Positions 18,838-28,540 of a DNA stretch of 37,006 bases are shown here, piece by piece. The stretch covers positions 1 through 37,006 of the forward strand of contig SLKR01000003.1 in assembly GCA_007134525.1 (NCBI GenBank), written 5' to 3'. A program made the position numbers and the translations under genes. This DNA is from Bacteroidales bacterium. GTDB taxonomy: Bacteria; Bacteroidota; Bacteroidia; Bacteroidales; UBA7960. The notes beneath the pieces are model-generated. The model was not told where the DNA came from, did not search any database, and was given only the letters and a program-made list of their open reading frames with translations. Within the stretch, counting starts at the first letter, position 1; every line of letters starts with the position of its first letter.

Positions 18838-20109
18838 ATGGGATACCCCTCAAAAAAGAAGGAGTTCTGCTATTTATGCACAAGCTGTGGCAACAGCTAT
18901 AATGCTGCCGTAAGCGGAATAATTTATCTCTGCCCCGTGTGCAGCAAGGAAAATAAAGCCATGCAACCCCCGAAAGGAGTCCTGAAAACAGTATACGACT
19001 ACTCTGATCTGCGCAGAAAGATAGAATCTTTTGATGATTTCAAAGAAAACGGCTATCTGGACCTGTTACCAATAAAAAGCTTAAGCAGTCTTCCGCAGCT
19101 AAGGGTTGGCAATACCCCGCTATATTACATAAGCCAGCTTGATGGCCGAAAGCTCCCCTTTCACCTTTATATCAAGGACGACAGCCAGAACCCCACTTTT
19201 TCCTATAAAGACAGGGCCTCAGCAATAGTCTCGGCATTTGCGAAGGAACAAGGGATTAAGACAATTGTTACAGCTTCCACAGGTAATGCAGGCTCATCAA
19301 TAGCCGGGATCTGTGCCTCGCAGCGCCAGAATGCAATAGTCCTGGTTCCTGAAAGGTCGCCAAGGGCTAAACTATGCCAGATTATAATGTACGGAGCCCG
19401 GCTTTTGCCAGTAAAGGGCACATATGACCAGGCATTCGAGCTCAGTATCAAAATCAGCGAAACACACAAATGGTATAACCGCAATACTGCCTATAACCCA
19501 CTTACGATAGAAGGCAAGAAGACAGCCTCATTTGAGATATATGACAAAATGCGGCCGGCAAAGAGCTACAGAATATTCGTGCCCGTAGGGGACGGGGTTA
19601 TCATATCCGGCATCTATAAGGGTTTCGAGGATCTGCTCAATATTGGTATTATCGATGAAATGCCATTGCTGGTTGCAGTACAGTCAGAAGGCAGCGACAA
19701 CCTGATCAGGAATATCGGGTCCCATTCATTCAGCATACGCAAAAGCCTGACAATAGCCGACTCGATCTCTGTTGATATTCCCAGAAATTTCTACTACACA
19801 AGGCAAATGATAGAAAAGTACAATGGTGAGTGTATAAGCGTAAGTGATATGGAGATAATGTCAGCTTCATCGGTTCTGGCGAGGAACACAGGGGTTTTCT
19901 CTGAACCGGCCGCAGCAGCGGGTTTTGCAGGGCTGCTCAGGTATCACCGCGATGACAGGCTGAAACACGCCTCACATAATATTGTCCTGTCAACTGGAAG
20001 CGGCCTTAAGGACACCGGGCCGGTAGAGAAGCAGCTTGAAATCCCTTCAGGCCTTGAGCCTGATACTGACCCTGTCAATGATTTAATGAAGGCAGGCCTG
20101 AGGTACTGA
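18838..20109 (+). CDS. Threonine-synthase-like PLP-dependent enzyme with N-terminal Cys-rich (zinc-ribbon-like) segment
   Basis: About 423 aa; CYLCTSCGNSYNAAVSGIIYLCPVCS, RVGNTPLYY, NPTFSYKDRASAIVSAFAKEQGIKTIVTASTGNAGSSIAGICASQ (PLP Lys and SxGNAG loop). Track start 18829 is TTG; ATG at 18838 preferred. Confidence 0.82.
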   Translation: MGYPSKKKEFCYLCTSCGNSYNAAVSGIIYLCPVCSKENKAMQPPKGVLKTVYDYSDLRRKIESFDDFKENGYLDLLPIKSLSSLPQLRVGNTPLYYISQLDGRKLPFHLYIKDDSQNPTFSYKDRASAIVSAFAKEQGIKTIVTASTGNAGSSIAGICASQRQNAIVLVPERSPRAKLCQIIMYGARLLPVKGTYDQAFELSIKISETHKWYNRNTAYNPLTIEGKKTASFEIYDKMRPAKSYRIFVPVGDGVIISGIYKGFEDLLNIGIIDEMPLLVAVQSEGSDNLIRNIGSHSFSIRKSLTIADSISVDIPRNFYYTRQMIEKYNGECISVSDMEIMSASSVLARNTGVFSEPAAAAGFAGLLRYHRDDRLKHASHNIVLSTGSGLKDTGPVEKQLEIPSGLEPDTDPVNDLMKAGLRY

Positions 20110-20131
20110 ATTCAAAATTGCGCGATACGAT

Positions 20132-22702
20132 ATGATCAAACTATCGGTTAATGGAGAAAACAGGAGTTACAATGGAAGTGGCGAAATCAGCCTGCTCCGT
20201 TATCTGCGTGAATTACTCCATATAACTTCTGCAAAGGAAGGCTGTTCAGGCGAAGGAGTTTGCGGAGCCTGCACCGTAGAGGTAAACGGGAAACCCAGTC
20301 TCGCCTGCCGTGTCTGGATGAAGGATTTGAACGGGTCGTCTGTGATCACCACCGATGGTCTGCCCGAACCTTTCAGGACCATGATTGGCAGAATGTTTGC
20401 CGAAAATGGTGCGGTTCAGTGCGGATTTTGTACACCAGGCTTTATCTTGAGATCCCGGAAGCTTTTTGAAAAAGATCCTCCTCCCACGCGCCTTGAAATA
20501 ATCCGCAATATAAACCCAAACCTCTGCCGGTGTACCGGTTATGTCAAGATCGTCAATGCAATTGAACAGGCACTGAACAATAAAAAAGAGATCACATTGG
20601 GCAATTTGCAGGGAGGTATCGGTATTTCGCTCACAAAATATGGATCAATTGAAACAGCGCTGGGTTCAAGGCAGTTTGTAAATGACCTTTACCCTGAGGG
20701 TATTCTGCATGCAGCCTTGAAATTCAGCGATCATCCCAGGGCACGGGTTACCGGTTCTGATATCTCTGAAGCTTTGTCCATTGAAGGGGTTATCGGGGTC
20801 TTTACAGCTGATGACATTCCCGGAGACAGGTATAACGGTTTAATTTTCAATGACTGGCCCCTTATGGTTGCAAAAGGGGAGGTAACCCGCTATATTGGTG
20901 ATGTTCTGGCGGGAGTGGTTGCTAAAGACAGGGAAACTGCCAGAAAAGCTGCCGAAAGTATAAAAATCAGATATGATGTGCTAGAGGGTGTTTTCTCCCC
21001 GGAAGATGCGCTGAAAAATACCAGCCCCCGGGTACACCCCGGAAGGTCAAACTTACTTGAAACATCCAGCATTCATTCCGGCAATCCTGAAAGGGAGTTC
21101 GCCAATGCTCGATGGATATCATCAGCAGTTTACCAAACCTCACTTATCGAACATGCATTCCTCGAATGCGAGGCAGCAGTTGCCATTCCTGAAGGCAAAG
21201 GCATCAGGGTCTACAGCCAGGGCCAGGGTGTATATGAAGACCGCAGGCAAATTGCGCGGATACTTAATACTGGGGAGGAGGATGTCAGGGTAAGCCTTGT
21301 CCCCAACGGAGGTGGATTTGGAGGCAAGGAAGACCTCAGCGTGCAGGGCCATGCGGCTTTATTTGCCTGGCTGCTCAAAAAACCTGTCAAGCTCAGCCTG
21401 GACAGGGAAGAATCAATAAGGATGCACCCTAAACGACACCCGGTTAAGATGGAGATAAAGCTTGCATGCGACAGCAACGGAAAGTTCACAGCCCTGCAGC
21501 TGGAAGCAACAGGTGATACGGGTGCATACGCATCCGTAGGCACAAAGGTAATGGAGCGTGTTGTGGGCCACGCCACAGGGGCCTATTGGATACCTTCAGT
21601 TGACATCAGGGCAAAAACCGTATACACGAATAATATACCTTCAGGTGCCATGAGGGGTTTCGGTGTACCTCAGATTGTATTTGCACTTGAAAGCTGTATA
21701 GACGAACTTTGTTACGCCGGAGGATTTGACCGCTGGCAGATCAGGTATGACAACGCCCTGGAAGAAGGTTCAAGGACTGCTGCCGGGCAAAGACTTGAAG
21801 GTGTGGGACTCAAAAAAACACTTCTGGCGGTAAGGGAGGACTTCCGGAGAGCCCGGTATGCCGGAGTTGCTTGTGCAATAAAGAATTCAGGAGTGGGAAA
21901 CGGCATGACAGACGAAAGCTCTGTAAAGATAAAGATAGTGTCAGAAGGAAGGGTGGAGATACACCATGGCTGGACCGAAATGGGGCAGGGAATAAATACG
22001 GTAGCCATTCAATTCCTTTGTCAGGAAACCGGAATACCTCCCGCAAACATAAAAGTAATAGTGGACACTACAGCGGGTATACCCACAGGTATGACAACTT
22101 CCTCCAGGGGAACGGCACTGCTGGGTAATGCAATTATAGATGCAGCCTCCGGACTCAAAAATGATCTGGTGGCCGCGGGTAGCGATGTTGAAGGAGCACT
22201 TAAAAACCTTACAGGAAGTGTTTACAGGGGCAAATACATATGCGACTGGACCTGCAGACCGGGAGAGAATGGCGGTGATCCCAAAATCCACTTTTCTTAT
22301 GGGTATGCCACCCAGGTTGCCATATTGGACAAAACGGGCAGACTAAGAAAGGTGGTGGCGGCACATGATGCGGGCAGGGTAGTCAACCCCCTGCTATTTC
22401 AGGGACAAATAGAAGGAAGTGTTCATATGGGAGTGGGTTATGCTCTTAAAGAAAACCTCCCCCTTGAAAAAGGCTGGCCGGATAGTTTTAAAATGAAGGA
22501 TCTGGGAATAATAAGGGCTAAGGAAATGCCCGAGGTTAAGGTTATAGCAGTAGAGGAGAAAGATCCCCACGGCCCTTATGGTGCCAAGGGCATAGGTGAA
22601 ATAGGAGTAGTACCTACCGCTGCTGCGGTTGCAAATGCATACTATGCATTCGACGGGGTGAAACGAACAAGCCTTCCCATTGAACCCATAAAAAAGAAAT
22701 AA
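20132..22702 (+). CDS. xdhD: XdhD-like (selenium-dependent xanthine dehydrogenase-type) molybdenum hydroxylase: fused 2Fe-2S and Mo-cofactor domains, no FAD domain
   Basis: 856 aa; GCSGEGVCGACTVEVNG, CGFCTPGFILRS, LCRCTGYVKIVNAIEQAL, then PNGGGFGGKEDLSVQG, GAMRGFGVPQIV, EMGQGINTVAIQFL, GAKGIGEIGVVPTAAAVANA. Domain order and length fit the XdhD family. Confidence 0.85.
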   Translation: MIKLSVNGENRSYNGSGEISLLRYLRELLHITSAKEGCSGEGVCGACTVEVNGKPSLACRVWMKDLNGSSVITTDGLPEPFRTMIGRMFAENGAVQCGFCTPGFILRSRKLFEKDPPPTRLEIIRNINPNLCRCTGYVKIVNAIEQALNNKKEITLGNLQGGIGISLTKYGSIETALGSRQFVNDLYPEGILHAALKFSDHPRARVTGSDISEALSIEGVIGVFTADDIPGDRYNGLIFNDWPLMVAKGEVTRYIGDVLAGVVAKDRETARKAAESIKIRYDVLEGVFSPEDALKNTSPRVHPGRSNLLETSSIHSGNPEREFANARWISSAVYQTSLIEHAFLECEAAVAIPEGKGIRVYSQGQGVYEDRRQIARILNTGEEDVRVSLVPNGGGFGGKEDLSVQGHAALFAWLLKKPVKLSLDREESIRMHPKRHPVKMEIKLACDSNGKFTALQLEATGDTGAYASVGTKVMERVVGHATGAYWIPSVDIRAKTVYTNNIPSGAMRGFGVPQIVFALESCIDELCYAGGFDRWQIRYDNALEEGSRTAAGQRLEGVGLKKTLLAVREDFRRARYAGVACAIKNSGVGNGMTDESSVKIKIVSEGRVEIHHGWTEMGQGINTVAIQFLCQETGIPPANIKVIVDTTAGIPTGMTTSSRGTALLGNAIIDAASGLKNDLVAAGSDVEGALKNLTGSVYRGKYICDWTCRPGENGGDPKIHFSYGYATQVAILDKTGRLRKVVAAHDAGRVVNPLLFQGQIEGSVHMGVGYALKENLPLEKGWPDSFKMKDLGIIRAKEMPEVKVIAVEEKDPHGPYGAKGIGEIGVVPTAAAVANAYYAFDGVKRTSLPIEPIKKK

Positions 22703-22714
22703 AAAGACCATCCT

Positions 22715-24010
22715 ATGGCCACAATACTCAGAAACGCAACATATATTGACTGGGAAAGTCTCAGTATGAAACAATGCAATATTATTGCCGGGGAAGGTAA
22801 GAATGCGGGTATAAGGTTTGTAGATAAAGTTAGTGATGAGATGACCGGGGTTAAAGAAACTTCCGTTATAGATTGCACCGGAAAATTTGTTACAAAATCT
22901 TTTGCAATAGGTCATCATCATGTATATTCCGCACTTGCCAGGGGAATGCCGAAGCCTTTGGGAGTACCATCTGACTTCAGGGCGATACTCAAGTATATCT
23001 GGTGGACCCTTGACCAGAACCTCGACCGGGAAAGCATCAGGCTCAGTGCACTGGCAACAGCCATTGAGGCTTTAAAGGCAGGATCCACATTTATTGTAGA
23101 CCATCATGCATCACCCGGGCACATAGGCGGATCACTTGAAACAATTGCCGGGGCATTTGAACAGGCCGGTATAAGTCATCTTCTCTGCTATGAAGTAACT
23201 GACCGTTACGGAACGGACAAGGCAGCTGAAGGGCTTGAGGAGTGCGATAACTGGCTTGAAAAAAACCAGGGCCTTGTAGGCCTGCATGCCTCTTTCACCG
23301 TAGGTAATGAGAGCCTTGAAAGAGCAGTAAGGCTGATGCAGAAGCATGGCAGCGGGATACATATTCATCTTGCAGAAGACAAGTACGACCAGAAACACTG
23401 CCTGCAGAACTATTACCAGCAGGCAGGCCACCGGCTGAATGAAGCCGGGGTACTGGACTCACCAAAAACCATTCTGGTACACGGTCTTCATCTTAACGAT
23501 GGGGAGAGGGATATGATTCGTAAAAAACCCTGCTGGATAGCACAGAATATGGAAAGCAACCTGAAGAACAAGGTTGGCTGCTTTAGTTCCAGAGGCCTGG
23601 GCGATAAAATTTTCCTGGGTACTGACGGCATGCACGGCGATATGCTGAGAAGCATGAAAGCCGCCTTCTTCGCAGGCCAGTTATACGATGATATTAATTT
23701 CACTTCGGCATACCAAAGGCTGAGGAACATACACAGATACATCAGGCAGAATAATTTTTCCGGAGACGGGGATAACAATCTTATAGTTGTCGATTACAAC
23801 AGCGCTACTGAAGTAAATCCGGATAACTTTGCAGCACATCTGATTTTCGGGATCTCCTCATCCCATATAAGGTATGTGATTGCAGAAGGCAGAGTTGTTG
23901 TAAAAGATGGCAGGCTGCAGACCCTGGATGAGGAAGCAGTACTCAAGGAGGCAAGAAAATACGCCGGCATGCTATGGAAAAGGATGTCAGCATCACATAA
24001 AACCATATAA
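22715..24010 (+). CDS. ssnA: SsnA-like amidohydrolase
   Basis: 431 aa; [91 protein letters not shown]. Closely parallels E. coli SsnA motifs (VIDHHASPAYIGGSL, LHIHAAEDLYD, LALGTDGIGSDM). Confidence 0.87.
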   Translation: MATILRNATYIDWESLSMKQCNIIAGEGKNAGIRFVDKVSDEMTGVKETSVIDCTGKFVTKSFAIGHHHVYSALARGMPKPLGVPSDFRAILKYIWWTLDQNLDRESIRLSALATAIEALKAGSTFIVDHHASPGHIGGSLETIAGAFEQAGISHLLCYEVTDRYGTDKAAEGLEECDNWLEKNQGLVGLHASFTVGNESLERAVRLMQKHGSGIHIHLAEDKYDQKHCLQNYYQQAGHRLNEAGVLDSPKTILVHGLHLNDGERDMIRKKPCWIAQNMESNLKNKVGCFSSRGLGDKIFLGTDGMHGDMLRSMKAAFFAGQLYDDINFTSAYQRLRNIHRYIRQNNFSGDGDNNLIVVDYNSATEVNPDNFAAHLIFGISSSHIRYVIAEGRVVVKDGRLQTLDEEAVLKEARKYAGMLWKRMSASHKTI

Positions 24011-24023
24011 ACTTTTTGACAAG

Positions 24024-25631
24024 ATGTATACCATACCCACCCACGTAGAAAGGGAAAGCAGGGAGTTCAGGGAAAACAGCAGGCATTACGGCGAAATTCT
24101 CAGCAAGCACCGTGAGATCATGCACAAGGTAATGAAGGGCGGCCCTGACCAGGCAGTTGAGAAGCACCGCTCACGCGGCAAACTGCTTGCTCGAGAAAGG
24201 ATTGACCTGCTGCTTGACCCGGGCACACCATTCCTTGAGCTTTCCACACTGGCAGCATATGAGCAGTATGGAAACAGCTTTCCGGGGGCAGGAATGGTGA
24301 GTGGCATCGGAATTATACACGGACATGAGGCAGTTGTTATCGCCAATGATGCAACGGTAAAAGGCGGCACTTACGTAAAGCAGACCATCCGGAAACACTT
24401 ACGGGCTCAGGAAATTGCAATGCAGAACAAGCTTCCCTGCGTTTACATGGTTGACTCCGGTGGCATCTTCCTCCCCGAGCAGGCTGAAGTGTTCCCCGAC
24501 AGGGATGATTTCGGTAGGATATTCTTCAATCAGGCAAGGCTCTCTGCGCAGGGCTGCCCGCAGATATCAATCGTAATGGGATCCTGCACTGCCGGAGGAG
24601 CCTATATACCGGCCATGAGTGACGAAACCATTATTGTTAAGAACCAGGGTACCATTTTCATTGGCGGGCCACCCCTGGTAAAGGCTGCCACAGGTGAGGT
24701 AGTAAGCCCCGAAGAGCTCGGTGGGGCGGAAGTACACACAACCAGGTCGGGAGTGGCTGACCATTTTGCAGAAAATGACCAGCATGCCATATCAATTTGC
24801 AGAAGCATCTTCGAGACAATACAACCAGACAAAAGACAGCCTCTGGATATAAAGGATAGTGAGGAACCCCTGTATGACCCGGAGGAGTTAACCGGGATCA
24901 TACAGGCAGATCACAAGAAACAGACAGACCCTTATGAAGTTATAGCAAGAATAGTTGACGGCAGCCGGTTCCATGAGTTCAAGGCGAGGTATGCCACAAC
25001 ACTTGTTACCGGTTTTGCACGGATAATGGGCTATCCGGTAGGTGTTATAGCAAACAACGGTGTTCTTTTCGCAGAATCATCCCTGAAGGGCACGCATTTC
25101 ATTGAATTGTGCAATTTCAGAAAGATACCGATCCTCTTTTTGCAGAATATTACTGGGTTTATGGTAGGCAAGGTATATGAGAATGCAGGGCTGGCAAGGG
25201 ACGGGGCTAAACTGGTACATGCCGTTGCAAACGCCAATGTACCAAAAATAACTGTCATTACAGGAGGTTCATATGGCGCCGGCAATTACGCCATGGCGGG
25301 AAGGGCATTCGACCCCCACTTTATTTTCATGTGGCCCGGAGCAAGGATATCCGTTATGGGCGGTCAGCAGGCAGCAATGGTCCTTGCACAGGTTAAAACC
25401 GACCAGCTGGAGGCAATGGGAAAGAAAGCTGATCCCGGAGAGATTGAAAAAATGAAATCCGAAATACTTAATAAATATGAGACCGAGGGTTCGGCATATT
25501 ACAGTTCCTCGCGCCTGTGGGACGACGGTATTATAGAGCCCATGCAAACCAGACAGGTAGTTGCCCTGGCAATTTCCACCTCGCTTAACAGGGAGTTTAA
25601 CAACCCTTCCAGCGGAATTTACAGAATGTAG
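24024..25631 (+). CDS. liuB: Methylcrotonyl-CoA carboxylase carboxyltransferase subunit (LiuB/MccB-like)
   Basis: About 535 aa; [120 protein letters not shown] matches the MCC-beta signature. Track start 23907 lies inside ssnA; ATG at 24024 preferred. Confidence 0.88.
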   Translation: MYTIPTHVERESREFRENSRHYGEILSKHREIMHKVMKGGPDQAVEKHRSRGKLLARERIDLLLDPGTPFLELSTLAAYEQYGNSFPGAGMVSGIGIIHGHEAVVIANDATVKGGTYVKQTIRKHLRAQEIAMQNKLPCVYMVDSGGIFLPEQAEVFPDRDDFGRIFFNQARLSAQGCPQISIVMGSCTAGGAYIPAMSDETIIVKNQGTIFIGGPPLVKAATGEVVSPEELGGAEVHTTRSGVADHFAENDQHAISICRSIFETIQPDKRQPLDIKDSEEPLYDPEELTGIIQADHKKQTDPYEVIARIVDGSRFHEFKARYATTLVTGFARIMGYPVGVIANNGVLFAESSLKGTHFIELCNFRKIPILFLQNITGFMVGKVYENAGLARDGAKLVHAVANANVPKITVITGGSYGAGNYAMAGRAFDPHFIFMWPGARISVMGGQQAAMVLAQVKTDQLEAMGKKADPGEIEKMKSEILNKYETEGSAYYSSSRLWDDGIIEPMQTRQVVALAISTSLNREFNNPSSGIYRM

Positions 25632-25664
25632 TTCAATATATTATAACAGGTAAATCGTCAGTAA

Positions 25665-26444
25665 ATGGAGCAGTTCAATACAATTAAGCTTGATATTTCA
25701 GGCCAGACTGCATACATAGTCCTTAACAGGCCGGAAAAACGTAATGCAATCAACGGTGATATGGCCCTGGAGATAATTAGCGCCCTGCAATATGCCGACA
25801 GTGAGGACAATATACGGGTAGTTATCCTCTCGGGAGCCGGAAAGATTTTCTGTGCCGGGGCTGACCTTGAGTGGATGGGAACTGAAGCTAAAGATAAAGA
25901 AGATTACACAGACCTGCTTGCCACCCTGTTCGATTCTGTTTACCGATTCCCAAAACCCCTGATCGCAATTGTGCATGGTAAACTTATAGGCGGAGCCATA
26001 GGTCTGGCTGCCGGGGCCGATTTTGTTCTTGCAGAGAAGAACTCCGGCTTCTGTTTCAGCGAGGTCAGGCTGGGTCTTATACCGGCTACCATCTCACCAT
26101 ATATCATAAGACGAATCGGTGAGTTCAGGGCCAGACAACTTATGTCAACAGCTTTGCTTTTTGATGCGTCAGTTGCATTTTCTGCCGGTCTGGTCGACAA
26201 AATGGGGGAAATGGAGGAATTGGAAGCCTACAAAGATTATCTTTGCAAAGAGATAAGCATGAACGCCCCCGGGGCAACCAGAAGTTGTAAAAATCTTCTG
26301 CTGAAGGTATCGGGCAGGCAGCCGGGCGAAGAAGTGACCAGGATAACATCAGCCCTGCTTAAGGAAACAAGACAGGGCAGCGAAGCTGCAGAGGGCATTC
26401 GTGCATTCATGGAAAAACGCAGACCTGTTTGGAATAAACAATGA
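25665..26444 (+). CDS. liuC: Enoyl-CoA hydratase/isomerase family, probably methylglutaconyl-CoA hydratase (LiuC-like)
   Basis: 259 aa; FCAGADLEWM, GGAIGLAAGADFVLAEKNSGFCFSEVRLGLIPATISPYIIRRIGEFRARQLM resembles LiuC/AUH. Located between the two MCC subunit genes. Confidence 0.82.
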   Translation: MEQFNTIKLDISGQTAYIVLNRPEKRNAINGDMALEIISALQYADSEDNIRVVILSGAGKIFCAGADLEWMGTEAKDKEDYTDLLATLFDSVYRFPKPLIAIVHGKLIGGAIGLAAGADFVLAEKNSGFCFSEVRLGLIPATISPYIIRRIGEFRARQLMSTALLFDASVAFSAGLVDKMGEMEELEAYKDYLCKEISMNAPGATRSCKNLLLKVSGRQPGEEVTRITSALLKETRQGSEAAEGIRAFMEKRRPVWNKQ

Positions 26445-28429
26445 GCAGAATAAGGCAAATAGACAAGGTATTGGTCGCCAACCGGGGTGAGATAGCGGTA
26501 AGGATCTTCCGGACCCTGCACCAGATGGGCATATCATCAGTAGCAGTATATACTGTAGCAGATGCCTTGTCGCTTCATGTTTCTGAGGCTGATGAACGAT
26601 ACAGGCTCAAGGGAGACAGCCTTGCCGACACTTACCTGAACAGTAAGCAACTAATTGATATAGCTCTTGAAAGTGGAGCCACAGCCATACATCCAGGATA
26701 CGGCTTCTTGTCGGAAAACCCTGAATTTGCCAGGGCGGTTTCGGATGCCGGTCTTATATTTATTGGGCCAAAGGATGATGCGATAAAGGCAATGGGTAAT
26801 AAGATCGTCGCCCGACAGCTTGCAGCAGACCTTGGCATACCGGTAATAGCAGGTGCAAGTGGCAGTGCCGGCTCCATTACCCGGGCAGCAGAACAGATCG
26901 GATACCCTTTGATGGTTAAGGCCGCAGCAGGTGGCGGTGGAAAGGGAATGCTTATTGCCAGGTCGGCAAAAGAGCTGAAAGAGGTGCTTGAATCTGCGAG
27001 CCGTGAGGCAAGGAATTACTTTGGCAACGGTGATGTTTATATTGAAAAATATCTCGACCAGATAAGGCATATAGAGATACAGGTACTTGCAGACAATCAT
27101 GGTAACGTAATAAGTCTTTTCGAGCGCGAATGTTCATTGCAGAGGCGTAACCAAAAAATAGTGGAAGAAGCACCAGCACCGGGGCTTTCAGAAAAGACAC
27201 GAGAGCAGATGACTGAGTCAGCCTGCAGGCTTGCACGGCATATTTCATATTCCGGTGCGGGAACTGTTGAGTTCCTGGTAAGCGGCAGAATGTTCTACTT
27301 CCTTGAGATGAACACCCGCATCCAGGTAGAACATCCTGTAACAGAAATGATAACAGGTGTGGACATAGTAAGGGAGCAAATAAACATTGCAATGAACAGG
27401 CAGATCTCTTTTTCCCAGGAAGATATAAAGGTCAGCGGACATGCCATAGAGGCGAGGATATATGCCGAAGATCCAGAAAAGGATTTTCTGCCATCACCCG
27501 GCAGGGTGCTGCTCCACAAAAAACCTGAGGGGAAGGGCCTGAGGGTAGAAACAGCCATGGATGTAAAAGGTGAAATAAACAGCCTTTACGACCCCATGGT
27601 AAGCAAGGTGATATATCACGCCAATAATCGTGAAACAGCAAGGAAGAAACTGGTGATACACCTTAAGGACTATGTTCTCCTGGGAGTCAGGTCCAATATA
27701 GCATTTCTGATCAATGCGCTTAACTCAAGGCAGTTTACAAACGGTAAACTGACAACAAAACTGGCAGAAGAGCTCCAGTCGGGCAGCAGTTCGCCCAGGA
27801 TAAGCACTTCCGAAAAAAACCTTTTGTCAATGGCATTTCTTTTCTCCAAGCCCTCAGATGATGCCGGGAACGGAAGTACATGGCAGAGAATTGGATACTG
27901 GCGATTGCAGCCAGAAGCAAGCCTTCTGATAAACGGTGAAGCTGTAGGCAAAAAGTTCATATACCATAACCAGAGGCATATGAGCATTATAGAAAGAAAT
28001 ACCCGGACTACATACCAGCTTCTTTACCGTGATGTAAATACAATGCGTATTGACGCAGAGGGACACATACATACGCTATACTATATGCCTGTAAACGGTA
28101 AGGTCTATTTCCAGCATGAAGGACTCACTTCAACAGTCAGCCCCGCAAGACATCTCGGCCGGGAGACGCTCAGGGAGATAAACAAGAACCCAGAGCTGGA
28201 GGGCGAAAGCATTATAAGGGCACCGATGCACGGTACTGTTATAGAAATTAACATCGGGCAGGGTGACAGGGTAAACAAGGGAGATGTTCTGATGATACTT
28301 GAATCAATGAAGATGGAAAACAAAATATGTGCAACGGCCAAGGCATTTGTAAAGGATGTAGTTGTAAAACAAGGAGATATGGTTGAAGATAACAGTGTCC
28401 TTTTAAGCCTGTCTGACAAGCCGGTATAG
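26441..28429 (+). CDS. liuD: Methylcrotonyl-CoA carboxylase biotin-carboxylase / BCCP subunit (LiuD/MccA-like)
   Basis: 662 aa; KVLVANRGEIAVRIFRTLHQMGI, HPGYGFLSENPEFA, KAAAGGGGKGML, EMNTRIQVEHPVTEMITGVDIV, C-terminal biotinyl motif LESMKMEN. ATGA overlap with liuC. Confidence 0.87.
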   Translation: MSRIRQIDKVLVANRGEIAVRIFRTLHQMGISSVAVYTVADALSLHVSEADERYRLKGDSLADTYLNSKQLIDIALESGATAIHPGYGFLSENPEFARAVSDAGLIFIGPKDDAIKAMGNKIVARQLAADLGIPVIAGASGSAGSITRAAEQIGYPLMVKAAAGGGGKGMLIARSAKELKEVLESASREARNYFGNGDVYIEKYLDQIRHIEIQVLADNHGNVISLFERECSLQRRNQKIVEEAPAPGLSEKTREQMTESACRLARHISYSGAGTVEFLVSGRMFYFLEMNTRIQVEHPVTEMITGVDIVREQINIAMNRQISFSQEDIKVSGHAIEARIYAEDPEKDFLPSPGRVLLHKKPEGKGLRVETAMDVKGEINSLYDPMVSKVIYHANNRETARKKLVIHLKDYVLLGVRSNIAFLINALNSRQFTNGKLTTKLAEELQSGSSSPRISTSEKNLLSMAFLFSKPSDDAGNGSTWQRIGYWRLQPEASLLINGEAVGKKFIYHNQRHMSIIERNTRTTYQLLYRDVNTMRIDAEGHIHTLYYMPVNGKVYFQHEGLTSTVSPARHLGRETLREINKNPELEGESIIRAPMHGTVIEINIGQGDRVNKGDVLMILESMKMENKICATAKAFVKDVVVKQGDMVEDNSVLLSLSDKPV

Positions 28430-28540
28430 ATCAGTTATCCCCGGTAATAAAAAATTTATACTTTTACTCAACCACTGGACCTATTTTTTGTTATATGTTT
28501 TTGCATCTAGGTTAAACATTACTAATATAATACTGATTTA

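Noticed and set aside
22394-22921. 175-aa minus-strand ORF across the xdhD/ssnA junction
   Set aside because: Antisense to two motif-supported CDSs and has no recognisable motif.
23907-24023. N-terminal extension of the MccB ORF overlapping the end of ssnA
   Set aside because: The extension ([16 protein letters not shown]...) does not look like MccB; ATG at 24024 gives a typical N-terminus after ssnA ends at 24010.
28430-28540. A/T-rich 111-nt intergenic region as a riboswitch or ncRNA
   Set aside because: No convincing stem-loop or conserved aptamer-like element visible; most simply a promoter region for the ACAD-mevalonate operon.
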